Assembly (NCBI GenBank): GCA_950022295.1
Contig: OX465598.1
Location: 189,095,501 to 189,159,500 of the forward strand
Reading direction: 5' to 3'
Length of the DNA stretch: 64,000 bases
DNA from: Bromus sterilis
Lineage: Eukaryota > Streptophyta > Magnoliopsida > Poales > Poaceae
In this document: piece by piece, positions 1-11,207 of the stretch
How positions within the stretch are numbered: the stretch's first letter is position 1
Layout: each line of letters begins with the position of its first letter
Notes under the pieces: model-generated
Told to the model about the DNA's origin: nothing
The model's database searches: none
What the model saw: the letters and a program-made list of their open reading frames with translations, nothing else
Program-made: the position numbers and the translations under genes

Positions 1-932
1 CCCACCGTCACGCTTGAAATGCGTCAGAGGATCTCCTCGACGCATTCGTAACCTAGAAGACTGTCATGTCGCGCACACCTTCCCCCGCTCCAGATATCTG
101 CTCGGGGTCCACTGAGCATCACCACAGCTCTTCCAGTCATCGACGGTGAGTCAAAAGGTGTTAAAATACAATGATAGCTTTAAAAAATATAAGGAAAAAT
201 AGATGAAAGAAATCATGGCAACTTTAGTGTAAACAGGATGAAAATTTTAGTTTAAACAGCATGGCAACTTTTGGTCCGAAAAAAAAGTTCTCGAAACATA
301 TCAATATGATATCTAGTTTTGAAGATCTCGTCGAGACAAATTTAATGGCAAAAACGGAATTTTAATCGGAATTTTTATTTAAGAGATAAAACTTTTTGAA
401 ATACGAAAAACGAAAAAGCTACGCATGGATGGATGCGTGCTTTAATATTAGTGCGCGTAAGTGTGTGGCCGTTCGGGCGAGGGGGCACGGCCCAAACGTT
501 CGGGGCATATCATTTTCCAAAATAAATTAAACTAAAGATATAGCCATTGCACTGAATTGTTAATATAAGAAGAATTGAATTGAAGTAAATTTAGTAATTG
601 AACTGTTTTTTTAAAAACAAACATGCTAGCAATACATGTACTTTCCCATACAATTTTTTTTAAGTATTCATTTGAGCTTTCAACGTTTTGTTTTATGAGC
701 TTATATGATACTAATAAGTGAACTTTCCCACACATTTACTTTGAACTCATCGTATAATTTTGACAAGGGAAATGTGGACATCCAGAAGTACACAATCTCC
801 ACACCATGGTGCAAATGATCGAAGAGAAGAAAAACAAAATAGGAATTTGTACACTCATGCACATTAAAGCATATATTCAAACAGATGGCGTGCATAATCA
901 TTTTGTTACTAGTCAATGTTTTGTCTAATGTG
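1..932. other. Unassigned AT-rich sequence, no gene seen
   Basis: No open frame with recognisable protein content was found on either strand. The first ~145 bases are less AT-rich and end in a good splice-donor-like GACG/GTGAGTC at about 145, so an exon entering from outside the window is possible. However, all three forward frames hit stops or give unrecognisable peptides. The rest (146-932) is AT-rich and looks intergenic. Confidence 0.4.
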
Positions 933-1242
933 CGAATCAACCTGTGGTTGAATTGGTTAGGTGGATGGTTGTATCCCCAGCCCACCAGAGTTCAAATTCC
1001 AGATTTGACATTGGTGCTCGCATTTTTCTGAATATATTTCAGGCTTTCCGGCGATGCGCTTTCAGTGAGAGGAGACGTTCCCGTCGAAGACGAGGTGAAG
1101 ACTTCGTTAATCTCAAGATGATGTGCCGACTCGGTATTGCGAAGATGCTCATAAGGATAGAGTGTGCGTGTGTGCGTTCATAGGGATGAGTGTATACTCG
1201 TGTATGTGAGTGTATGTGTTGTACTGTGTTCTCTCAAAAAAA
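933..1242 (+). mobile_element. tRNA-derived SINE with target-site duplication
   Basis: A 310-bp insert is flanked by near-identical 18-bp direct repeats, at 915-932 and 1243-1260, which differ at two positions. This is the target-site duplication expected of LINE-assisted retroposition. Near the 5' end lie an A-box-like TGGTTGAATTGG (945-956) and a B-box-like GTTCAAATTCC (990-1000), spaced as in an internal RNA polymerase III promoter. The body resembles a SINE type I know from grass genomes, and it ends in an A-rich tract. It has no protein-coding role. The family name was not verified. Confidence 0.8.
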
Positions 1243-1260
1243 ATGTTTTGTCTAGTGTAG

Positions 1261-2369
1261 GTACACCACATCTAGCTACATCGTGCCATGCATGTATAGA
1301 GAGGTATGGACTAAATGAGCAGTATTAATACTGGAGTAGTAGGCAGTAATCAGACAGAAGGGGCAGTAGTGGCGCCTTGCAGTTAGCACTCCAAGAGTCC
1401 ATTTCGAGCATGCAGGCTAGGGGACTTTCGGAAATGATTCCAAAATGGTGGTTCCACTCCTGTGACTGAAACTCGATGCATTCAAAATAATTACTGGTCT
1501 TAACCTTTTTTTCAAAAAATAATGCCAGTACTCCCCAAGGTGTTGCATCCGTACTCACATTGAACTTTTGTCAGGTATACTGCGTGAACTCTGAACCTCC
1601 TCCGCAATGTGAATTATTTTCCATGTCCGACGAGCTCATATCAGCAATAAGTTGTCCCAAGAAGCATTAACACAAGAAAAAGTTGAGAAACAACAGAACA
1701 TTGGAAAACAAAGGGAATTAAAACTAAACGTTGGGATAAATAAGTGCACCAGAGAACTTACCTTTAGCCAGCCATTTGGTCGAACAGGTGTTGTGCACCT
1801 TAATTTTCTTTTGGAATTCAAATGGATGATTTTCTGAAGGATGCGTGCCTTGTCGTAAATGAAAGTCTGAATTCTTATCCATTCTTCTAGCACAGTTCTT
1901 CATTCATGATGGACGTCTTCATTGTTGCTGGCTAAGTGCCAACATGTGCTAGCAAGAAAAGGACCTGAAAATGTAGAGCCTAATTAGACTGTAACTTCAT
2001 ATATCGATCTCATTCCTTTGATGTAAATCTGATCTTTTGACGATTATACATACTAAAAGAGAAGTCAATTTATTTTTTGGGAGTGAACATCTGTAAATTT
2101 GTTGATCAGTTCATCAGTTTTGAACATCAGTAAATTCAGAACTGTTGTCCGAGAAGGAAGCTATCCAATGAGTAAATTCAGAACATCAGTAAAAAAGTTG
2201 ATATCGATCTCATTATCAAAGGCGAGGAGAAGGCTCAGTAGGCATCAACAATATGAACATCCAGATTGAGTTGTAGCTGTACACGGTGCTTTGAAAAGAT
2301 GGGAGGGGGTATGAACTTACCTAGCTCCTATAGCAGGACCGCCTGACCCTGGAACTTACCTAGCGCCGC
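1261..2369. other. Unassigned intergenic sequence
   Basis: Only short chance reading frames are present. I see no splice-bounded exon, no known domain and no repeat structure beyond simple AT-rich stretches. Confidence 0.4.
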
Positions 2370-2449
2370 GTCCATGGCGCCATGGAGCCCGGATATGGCT
2401 TGGGCCCGAGGCCGGGAACCAGGTCTGCGATCAGTGGTGGAAGATGGCG

Positions 2450-2830
2450 CGAGGCCATACAGGCATCAGCGCATGGACTGCCAGGAGGTGGAGGCGCGTC
2501 CGGTCGCCGGGAGGTGGACGCGCGCCGACGGCTGGGAGATGGAGGCGCATCCGTCGAACGGGAGGTGGACGCGCGCTGGCAGCCGGGAGATGGAGCCGCG
2601 TCCGTCGGCCGGGTTGTGGAAGCGCGTCGGCGGCCGGGAGATGCAGGCTCGTCCATGCGCTGATGCAGGTGGAAGCGCGCCGACGGCCGGGAGGTGGAAG
2701 CGTGCCGACGGCCGGGAGATGGAGGCGCGTCCTTCGGCTGGGAGATGGAAGCGCGCCGGCGGCCCGGAGGTGAAGGCACGTCCATCGGCCGGGAGGTGGA
2801 GGCGCGTCGAAAGCCAGGAGGTGGACGAGG
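2450..2830. repeat. GC-rich minisatellite, 51-bp period
   Basis: Degenerate head-to-tail units carry the core GGGAG[A/G]TGGAGGCGCG about every 25-26 bp. Alternating half-units give a 51-bp (17-codon) higher period. Because 51 is divisible by three and the units are stop-poor, long reading frames are open on both strands and in several frames. They translate to repetitive Arg/Pro/Ser-rich peptides. These frames are most simply a by-product of the repeat, not genes. The array is an island of very high GC between AT-rich flanks. Confidence 0.8.
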
Positions 2831-3131
2831 GTGGGCGCGAATGGAGCAAAGAATCGGAAAAGGAAGCACGAGATTATGGAAAATGCTAAACACACGGGCA
2901 GTTTACGGACCTATTACGGGACTTTTCCTAATACTAATCAAACCCCCCTGATTTTCACCGGGGTGGGCCCCAGCCGTATCCCTAATCCAATGGAAAACCT
3001 TCCAAATCAATAAGGAGCGGCTACACAGTGCCTAGGCACTATTTGGCTTCTCGAGTGCCCTTTCCATATATAGTATGGATATGGTTCCCACCAACACACC
3101 TTTCCAAAATGGCAACAAAACTCCTTCCCGC

Positions 3132-3334
3132 CAGATCTGGAGCCAGGAAAAGCTACATCCTAGCCAAAAAAAATCAAAAAGAAACTCTACCTGCCACCAC
3201 AGCGCACGTGATCCCTTTCTTCCTCCCCTCCAGCTTCTTCCCATCCAACCCGATCTGCAGCCGCCATGAGAGAACCAACTTGAGCTTCTTCTCCAAAACA
3301 ACAGATCTGGAGCCAGGAAAAGCTACATCCTAGC
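3132..3334 (+). repeat. Direct repeat of 33 bp, 170 bp apart
   Basis: A 33-bp string beginning CAGATCTGGAGCCAGGAAAA occurs at 3132-3164 and again at 3302-3334. It lies upstream of the FAR1-like gene, in the likely leader or terminal region of the putative MULE. It is probably a local segmental duplication, and no function can be read from it. Confidence 0.75.
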
Positions 3335-4347
3335 TCTTTGTTGTGATTTTTGAAGGTGAAATTCCAATTCCTCAAATATACATCTGGTCCTGTCCCCCAG
3401 ATTTATTCTCTTTTGGTTCCCCCCACAACCCCCTCCCAATTGGCAAATTTCTTCAGAAAATATGTAACTTCTTCCTCCCTGCAATTTTTTTCCATAGCAT
3501 AAACTACATCCGCCCCCAGCAAAAATAGTTACAGCCCACCCCCACCTGCAAGCCCTAGTTTTCTGATGTAACCAGAGTTTGTGTGCTTGCAAGAACAGCA
3601 TACAAAAACAGCCCAGATCTGAAAACTAAACTTGAAAAAACAGGATGCGGTGTGGCATTGTAGAGAGAAATATAGCTAAAATCTGATAGCATAATGACCA
3701 ACCAATCTCTGAAAAAACTGCACAAAATTACTGCTAAGATGTAGTTTCTTTCCACCAAACTACATTAGGGAAAAAATCTGCACACAAGATATTGACTGTT
3801 TTTACCCCCACCCTGAGCTTCATATCGTGTGAACACTTCCTGCCTGAATTCCTTTGCTTCATGTACATTTATTTGCTTGCGACGTCTGTGTTGTTAGCTT
3901 CAAATGATCTCCCTAGATTGTTCCTGTTCATGCATGTAAAAAAGCTCGACTGATTAAAATGAACTGTAATTTGCATAGATAAAATAACATCTAGGAAAAT
4001 GCATTTTAGCAGTAACTAAAAAATTAAAAAAATACAATTTGACATCATGTTAGTGTTGTTGCTGTTTAGGCAGAGAAACTAGATTTACATCCAAAAGGTA
4101 GCTTGAAGTGCCTAAAAAATGCTTAGTACAGTTTTAAAACCTCAAAATTGAGAAGGCAACCAAAAGGGGTTGATTGTTCACATAAATCCACTTCTTGGTT
4201 GCTTATTGCAAGTAACTAGTTACATCCCGTGAAAATGTTAAAAAATGCAATAAATAAATAATAAAATGACAATATGAAGCAGAGATTTCTATGCGTAAAA
4301 CTGATCTATGACTTTTCTCGTGATTGTGCAGGTGCTGGTGTGGCCGT

Positions 4348-6826
4348 ATGGATCCTGCTAACGTGTTTATGTATTTTGATCTTAACAGTCCAGCTGTGGA
4401 TGCCAGTTTTGAGGAGAATGTAAGAAATGTTGATCATTTTTCTCAGGATGGGGGTCATGATCACAACATAAATGAAGACCTCAATGCCGGTGGCGGTTCT
4501 CAAGACCCTGCGAGCAACACAGTTTCTGGAACAGCTGCTGTAACAGGAGACACACTTAGTACAGAAGATTCCGCTACTGATGATGAGGTGCAATCAACCC
4601 CGAGCAGCCAGGATGGACCTCCAAAACCCTACCCTGGCATGTTGTTCAATTCGTGGCAAGATGCAAAGTTACATTACAATAGATATGCGAAGCATGTTGG
4701 TTTTTCCATCAAGAGTAGTACATCTAGGAGGTCTAATGTTGATAAAATGACGGACAAGTACTTGTTTGTGTGCAACAAAAGTGGAAAGAATGATGACATT
4801 AACAAACAGGAAGTACCCCCTGTGAAGCAAAGGAACCGGAGCATAACAAAGAAAACTGATTGTAGAGCACGTCTAAGAGTTAAGCGGCAAGGGGCTAAGT
4901 GGGAGGTGACCATGTTTTTGGAGGAGCACAACCATCCTTTTGTCAAGAAATTTTCTTTGAAGAGGTACTTGCGGTCTCATAGAAAGATCCCTAAGGAGGA
5001 GAAGGAGTTCATTAAGATACTGCACCAAGTTAACTTGTCCTCCGGCCGGATAATGCAAATCATGGCTGAATTGTATGGGGAGTTGGGGTTTATACCATAC
5101 ATTGCCAAGGATGTTAGCAACCTGACTGCTGGTTTTGACAATGTCCATGATGAATCCGACATGAATCGGTTGATTGCTTGCTTTGAAGATATCAAGAAAG
5201 AAGACCCCGACTTCTACTATAAAATACATGTTGATCACCTAAACAGGGTTGACCACCTATATTGGGTTGATGGTGCAGCCAGGGCTGCTTACAAGCTGTA
5301 CCATGATTGTTTGTCATTCGACACAACGTACATGACAAACATGTACAACATGCCTCGTGCTCCTTTTATTGGCATAAACAGATATGGGCAATCCATTCAG
5401 CTGGGTTGCGGCTTTGTGGGAAATGAGAAAATACCAAATTTTGTTTGGCTGTTTTCAACTTTTCTTGAGGCTATGGGCGGTGTGCAGCCGAACAACTTTA
5501 TTACTCATCAAGATGGTGCCATGAAGAGTGTTGTGCTTGTTGTTTTCCCAAGCAGAACCCACAGGAATTGCTGCTGGCATGTAATTAAGAAGGTGCAAGA
5601 AACAGTGGGGAACTTCATGTCGAAGAGGGAAGATTTACGAAAAGAGTTTAACGACTGTATTGACCACAGCTTGACAGTTGCAGAATTTGAAACCAGATGG
5701 GCTGAGATGTTGGTAAGACATGGAGTAGAAGATAATGAACACTTGAATGATCTTTATGACATTCGGGGCACTTTTTTTCCTGCTTTCTACAAGGATCGCT
5801 TCTTCCCATTTCTGTAAACTACAGCTCATAGTTAAGGGTTCAATGCGGTGCTCAAGAGGTATGTGAACCCACATAACAGCCTGATGCACTTCTTCCAGCA
5901 GTACCAGAAATTACAGCAGAAAATTGATGTTGCTGAAGATGCTAATGAGTTTGATTCAGAAGAGAAAATATTGAGGACTTGGTCTGAATACCCACTGGAG
6001 AAGCAAGCTTTGGATGTGTATACGCGTCCAATATACCTGCGATTTAGGGCAGAGCTCCGTAAAATTACATCCTACAACATCCATCATCTTGGCGGTGCCC
6101 TGTGCAATGTCTCTCCCATCAAAGGATCTGTGTATGGATATGGTTCAAGGGGCTACATTGTTGAGACTGAGCCAGAAGAAGGGAAATTCACCTGTGAATG
6201 CTCTAAATTCAGCAGGGATGGGATTTTGTGCTGCCATATTTTCAGAGTGATGGTGTGCATTGGCACTACTGAACAGATCCCTGAACATTACATTCTGCCT
6301 AGATGGTCTAAACCGCATGAAGAGCTTGTTGCTGTGCATATTGATATCCCGAAAGTGCCATTGGATAGAAAATTAACAGTTAAAGAGAAAAGGCTTATGA
6401 GGTATGGGACTCTTTGCAATGATTTTACGAATATAGCTAAGTCCGCATCCGGGTCAGACGAAGCGAAAGCTCTTGCTGTTAAGCACTTGCGGGCTCTTGA
6501 GGCTGATTTGAAACAGCTGAAGATTACTAATTCAGAAGAACAAATGGAAGAAAGTGTCCCCGAAAACCCTTGTTGCTGCCAATGTGATAGACCAAAGTCA
6601 AGGAGGCTTAGGTTGTGCTCCGTCTGGACCAGATTTGGAAATCAGAGACCCCGCGCGGACAATTGCTAAAGGGCGACCGAATGAGAAAAGGAAGAAATCA
6701 GGGCTGGGTCTGAAGCCTACGCGGCCAGTGAAGTGCTCTGTTTGCGAATCTGTAGACCACAATTCTGCTACATGTCCGGGGAAGTTGACAGCTATGGAGT
6801 TGGATCTGTTTCCAAATGGTCCTTGA
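4348..6826 (+). pseudogene. FAR1-related / MULE transposase pseudogene
   Basis: This frame encodes a FAR1/FHY3-type protein, the family derived from Mutator-like transposases. I start at ATG 4348, just after a plausible 3' splice site (TGTGCAG at about 4331). In order it shows a FAR1 zinc-binding DNA-recognition domain (residues ~97-200, C...C...HNH pattern) and a MULE transposase core with candidate catalytic Asp in FDTTY (5320) and HQDG (5512). A SWIM zinc finger CxC...CxH follows from about 6193, then a C-terminal CCHC knuckle (about 6730-6785). The gene is broken. Codons 5815-5817 and 5833-5835 are TAA, and the second sits where the family has the third catalytic acid (S-E-G-F-N becomes S-stop-G-F-N). 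A frameshift at about 6550-6575 puts the C-terminal knuckle in another frame. It is a transposon gene remnant more likely than a domesticated host gene. Confidence 0.88.
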
Positions 6827-7425
6827 AGAAAAACAAAGAGAACGACAAACGGAAGGTGGAAGATGTTGAAAAATGGAACTGAAAAGATGCTTGATATTTT
6901 ATTTTCATTTGCGGCAGATGAGATGTAAAAAACTTGGTGTTGCGTGGGTGCTAAGGGCTGATATAAACCTGTTTGGTTCAGATGTGGCTTGTGTTATTTT
7001 TATTTGCGGCATTTGGGAGTATTGCTTTCTTCATTGTTGAAAAATATACATTATATGTTTATGTGATGTTGCAACCATAAAAGTGGAAGTTGCTTCTGTA
7101 TTTTTGCATGGTGATCTGTTTTGATATATCAATGCGGTGTGTGTTTTACTAAAATCTTCATGAAAGAACAAAATGTTATTTTTGATGACTGATTTTTCAA
7201 CAAGTATTACATCATCAGGCTAGCTTGTTGCTACTTGGATGTATAATACAGCAAACTAGCCAGACCCAACCACCTATACCTCTCCCCCAGCTCAAACCAA
7301 CAAAAACATCCTCATAACTGCTACGTCCTAGAGTAACAAACTGTAAAAATAGTGGCAGCAAAAACATGATATCTTTGGGAAAAGTTGCGTACTTACGTGA
7401 AACACACACACCCGTGATGATCTTT
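6827..7425. other. Intergenic region between convergent genes
   Basis: This is AT-rich sequence between the 3' ends of the FAR1-like and Ulp1-like genes. No reading frame or repeat is recognised. It probably holds the two 3' untranslated regions. Confidence 0.5.
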
Positions 7426-8197
7426 TCATGTGTGGAAGATCAGATCCTGACATGGGACCGTGTTCTCCGGCCAGTCGATCCGTTTCTTGGTGAAAAACGT
7501 CCTTATGTTCAACATGTCCTCTTGGCTGAATTTCGTAGTCAACTTCCTACCGTCCCAGTACTCGATGAACTTGAGCATCAAGTAGCCGCAGTCACACCTT
7601 CACCCCCAGCCACTCCGTAAAAAAGAGAAGAAGTTAGCTCTATTTTCCATATTGAGAAGAAAATGTTGGCGTTGAAAACTAGAAAATGAACATCTCAAAA
7701 AAGAGAAAAAACGTATTATGACTTACGTTGTGGTTTGCTTTGGGACGTCGATGAACACTGTGTTGTATTTCTGAATTTCGATCTTGGATTCTTTGTAGTT
7801 TTCCGACCACATGTGCTTGATGGACCCAATTATTTTAGCGCAGTCTTGTACGAGGTCCATGTCTCCCCCATTCCTCGAAGAGTCCAGCACTTCAAACCTC
7901 TCGGCCATCAGGTTCATGTTGATGACGTAGTAATGCCCGGTGAATTTGTTCGAGCTGGATGATAGATTTTGTAATACTGGGAATGTGATCTGTATGTGCG
8001 AAAAGGAAAACAAATTTGCATATTTCATGTAAGAGAGAAGAGAAAAAACATCATATTACTAAGAACAGTAAGAAATGGAACCAGGAAAAAATGAGCTTTC
8101 TTACATTCTCTTTATGGTCAAGGCGGTTTTGAGGCTTGAAATTGAATAACTTCTTGATTGCACGTTCGTTGAATGAACAAGGGGATCTTAGTTTTGT
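7426..8197 (-). pseudogene. Ulp1-like (C48) cysteine protease domain, three exons
   Basis: These are the 3' exons of the minus-strand gene: 8105-8197, 7727-7989 and 7426-7597. They are separated by introns with GT-AG ends (7990-8104; 7598-7726, donor GTAAGT). The peptide carries a Ulp1 catalytic arrangement: His in GHYYVINMN, Asp in FEVLDSSRN, a Gln-bearing PKQTT segment, and the nucleophile Cys in CDCGYLMLKF, which is reached only after splicing across 7598-7726. Ulp1 proteases normally process SUMO or related modifiers. Copies on plant transposons are widespread and their substrates are unproven. The stop codon is at 7426-7428. These exons look undamaged, but the gene as a whole is disrupted upstream. 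The coordinates follow splice motifs, not transcripts. Confidence 0.8.
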
Positions 8198-8375
8198 CTA
8201 CAAGGGGGATTGAAAAAAATCCACAAGTTTAAAAAAAAAATACATACAGATTGGAAGCCAAAAAAGAGTATGCGAAATGAAGACATAATTGTGATGGAAA
8301 TTTCATTATGTGTTATCTATGCGAAAAAGGGAATGCACTAAAAAAAGATTGTGCATGGTGTTTGATGTAAGTTAC

Positions 8376-10047
8376 AGCTATGTTGAGCGGCAACACCAAT
8401 TTCTTTTGTCCGGCCAATTCTTTTGAGAGGATATGTAATGCCATGCAACAAGTTGAGTTGCTCAGCCAGCCGTGAGGATGGACTGAGTTTGCAAAGGTCA
8501 CCTAGGAGTACGTAGAATTGGTCGAAGTCGATAATCCTTTCATCATTGAACTTCGAAGTGCTAGCTCTCCCGAATTTACCAACAGCCTGATATAGTTCAT
8601 TCGCTGTCTTGGACGTGACCAAGGTCTTCTTATTGTTGAGGCCTACAAATGGAGATTTTTGATTTGCTGGAGCCTTTACAACTCTTTTTCGATGCGGCTC
8701 CGGGACTGGAGTTTGACTGCCACACTCTGCCTTTCCATTAAGCTTCTCACATTGTTGTTTTCCTATGGTTGATGGTGCAATAGTTTCAGGTTTTTGCATC
8801 TTGGCTGTGATCTTGTCGATCTCGTTGTTGTTATCCGGACACTTTTCTGCTCCGCCTTCATTCTGACTGTGGGGAGTGTTGGGGTATTTTGGAAAAAAAA
8901 TCTCCCCAACCTGTTCTGCTAGGAGGTCGTAGTCTTCGGCCGTCAGCCCTCCGTACAATTCATCCTCATTGCTGGATATAACAAGTGGTTCGAAAGTGGT
9001 TGCCGTCTCGGTGCATTTGATCCTTTCTTCAGGTGAATCGAAATGCAAGTTGAATGATGGACAGTCGTCAATCAGATCTCTCCTCATGCTCTGCTCTACT
9101 GTCTCACCTTTGTGCGGTCCAGCAAACTGGAGTTCCTTGCGCGTAGGTGTCTGTTTTAAGTTGGTGTTTTCAATACTGTCAGGCGAAATCCCCTTATGCT
9201 TGTTCACATCTGGGCTGATGTCCTGGATTCTCAATGTTCTCGCTTCGGCAGTTGCGAATCTTGTCTTCCTTGGGCTGATTTCAGCCATGGCTGTGTCCGC
9301 GTTTGAGGCCTTGGATTGGACTACCTTTGAGATTGTTTTAGTACCGTCTAGAATTTCTAGCTTTGGGGACATTGACCTAGTTGCTGGCCTCCTCGCAACT
9401 CGAAATGGGCTAGCCCCTGGTGATGATCTGTTGCTAAGAGAGATAGTCGTGTCAGCACTAGAGATGTTGATTGTGTTGTTGGTTGGTGGTGTGGCTGCAT
9501 GTGAGAGGTCAATGATTACTGTGGGTGTTGATGGCTCTGGATTTTTGCCTGCGCCACAGTTTGCTTGAACTTGTGTGCTCGTCGTGGATTCCTTGTAGTG
9601 ATCATGTTGTTCTGGGGGCTTCCCTTGATGTTCAATATCCTTGCTGTTAGCAGCCACCTCCGAGATGTTCATGACGCTCTCTGGTAATTCTGCGACTGTT
9701 GGTTTATTTTTTTTCAGCCTTTCAATCCCTTCAGCGTGCTCATCATCATGAATGCTACTCCTGGTTGCTTGGAGTGTTGTTTGGACGTCTTTGTTGTTAC
9801 CTTGAGCTGAGGCTTGTCCAAATCCTTCTTTACTTACGGCTATGTCCTGGTTTCCTATTTCTCCTTCCTGGTTTACATTCCTGCGCCTACGTCCAACCCT
9901 TTTCCTCTTCTTAATACTGCTCATATTCTGCTCGGCGACTGGCACATGTACTGCCTGTTGTTTTGACAATGTGGCGATGAAGTCGCCTAGTCCCTTCTCA
10001 AAATTTTCGCACATATTTGATACGGCCAAGCGGTATGTATCCATGTC
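8376..10047 (-). pseudogene. Central exon of the Ulp1-type transposon gene
   Basis: This is a long exon beginning after a good acceptor (TTTCTTACAG at about 10048). It is open for about 560 codons from ATG 10044. The protein is hydrophilic, rich in Ser/Thr/Lys and low-complexity, with an Arg/Lys cluster KKRKRVGRRRR near the N-terminus that could be a nuclear localisation signal. This is typical of the linker between the N-terminal mobile-domain-like part and the C-terminal protease in this family. Towards its 3' end the expected family sequence (ILSKEL...LVLPLNIA) lies in a different frame, so a small indel between about 8400 and 8480 breaks it. The likely donor is at 8371-8375. No other domain is recognised. 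Confidence 0.7.
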
Positions 10048-10124
10048 CTGTAAGAAATGACCAACAAAAACAAGCTGGTCAAAGTTAAAAAAGGATCAAA
10101 TGATGATAACAAAACTAGGACAAA

Positions 10125-10225
10125 AAACCTAAAAACTATATCCAGATGTAAGTAATCACTTACGCCACATGTAAAAAATAGCAGAAAGTTTTTACATGCA
10201 TAAAAAATATTAAAAAGCTGGTTTT
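10125..10225 (-). repeat. Outlying copy of the ~115-bp intronic repeat
   Basis: This stretch matches the units at 13428-13960 (shared CTAAAAACTA...GTAAGTAATC...TTTTTACATG pattern) but lies on the other side of the Copia insertion. The retrotransposon therefore landed inside or beside a pre-existing intronic repeat array. Confidence 0.65.
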
Positions 10226-10248
10226 CTCTCTCTCTCTCTCTCTCTCGC
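10222..10248. repeat. (CT)n microsatellite
   Basis: About thirteen TC dinucleotides run in a row, in the intron 5' of the central Ulp1-gene exon. Confidence 0.95.
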
Positions 10249-10350
10249 TTTTCTCTCCTCATTCCCTGTACTGCTCTACACATCATCTGCCCTGTTCCAT
10301 AGCCTTTCTTTGCAAGTTAAGGCTCAAATGCCTAGTGTAAAGTACAGAAG

Positions 10351-10400
10351 AGCAGTATTAGCCACCTAAATCTTGGATTAAGGTGGCTAATACTACTGCT
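10351..10400. repeat. Short inverted repeat (hairpin)
   Basis: The arms are AGCAGTATTAGCCACCT and its near-perfect complement AGGTGGCTAATACTACTGCT, with a ~14-base loop. They could form a ~17-bp stem with one small bulge. It may be the remnant of a very small MITE. I see no further evidence of a functional RNA. Confidence 0.6.
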
Positions 10401-10625
10401 GCATTTGTTTAGTTTAGCTTATCCGTGGCACGATTATGCCCACTCTTGATTTGCCTGTACACCGCATCATAGCCTACGATTGCAGCACCACGTGCCTAGG
10501 CTCTAAGCTGCTAATGACTGCTTTGGGAACGACTGAACGGTGGCGAGATATCTTGTGTTTCCTCCTGATTCTTAAACAGGAACATACTGTATCTATTGCA
10601 AGCACAATTGAAATGAGAACTATTG

Positions 10626-10998
10626 TGTTAGAATAAATTCGAAGCGCGTAGTAGATCATCCGAGGATCAAGCAATCACACGAGGAACGACACCGAGATTT
10701 GTTAACGAAGTTCACCGAACATCGGCTACATCTCCAGGGCATGACTATGGGCGCTCCTCCCCATGACACCGCTACAATACCGCACACCGGCTACCCGGGC
10801 GCCGGCACACGCCGCCGGCTCCCCCTGCGTGTCTGTGCTATTATGTTGGCATAGGTTACAATCGTGGGGTGCCTCTCATTATATGAGAGTCCAAGGATAC
10901 AACGTGTCCGACTCCAACACTACACGTATCCTACCCACACTACAACTCCAAGTCCAATGTAACCCAACTCGTACACTATATTCTACACAAACTCAACA
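10626..10998 (-). repeat. 3' LTR of the Copia element
   Basis: This 373-bp LTR begins TGTTAGAATAAATTC and ends ACTCAACA on the plus strand. A polypurine-like tract (minus-strand AAGGTGGAG) lies directly internal to it at about 11002-11012. Confidence 0.93.
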
Positions 10999-11207
10999 AA
11001 CTCCACCTTGGCGAATATTCTTCACCACCTTGAATTTGTCCATGCGTCAAACTTCCATGCACTCTGGACTTGGGTTGTCTTCTTCGTAGCTTACTGAGAG
11101 CTACTCAACGAGTCTGCCGCAGACCCGCCACCTTCGTGAGATCCTTCCGCTATTCCCACAACTCTAGTCTCCGTGACTCCACCTACAATGGTGCTCCCTT
11201 GCAACCT

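Noticed and set aside
933..1010. Possible tRNA gene from A- and B-box-like motifs
   Set aside because: No cloverleaf or anticodon arm could be formed convincingly, and the motifs sit at the head of a 310-bp insert with target-site duplications, which fits a SINE.
2360..2893. Overlapping 85-177-codon frames in the GC-rich block
   Set aside because: They are open on both strands in several frames because of the stop-poor 51-bp repeat. No start context, splice signal or domain singles one out.
10351..10400. Hairpin considered as a microRNA precursor
   Set aside because: The stem is only ~17 bp with a short loop, and transposon and repeat sequence surrounds it. A small MITE remnant is simpler.
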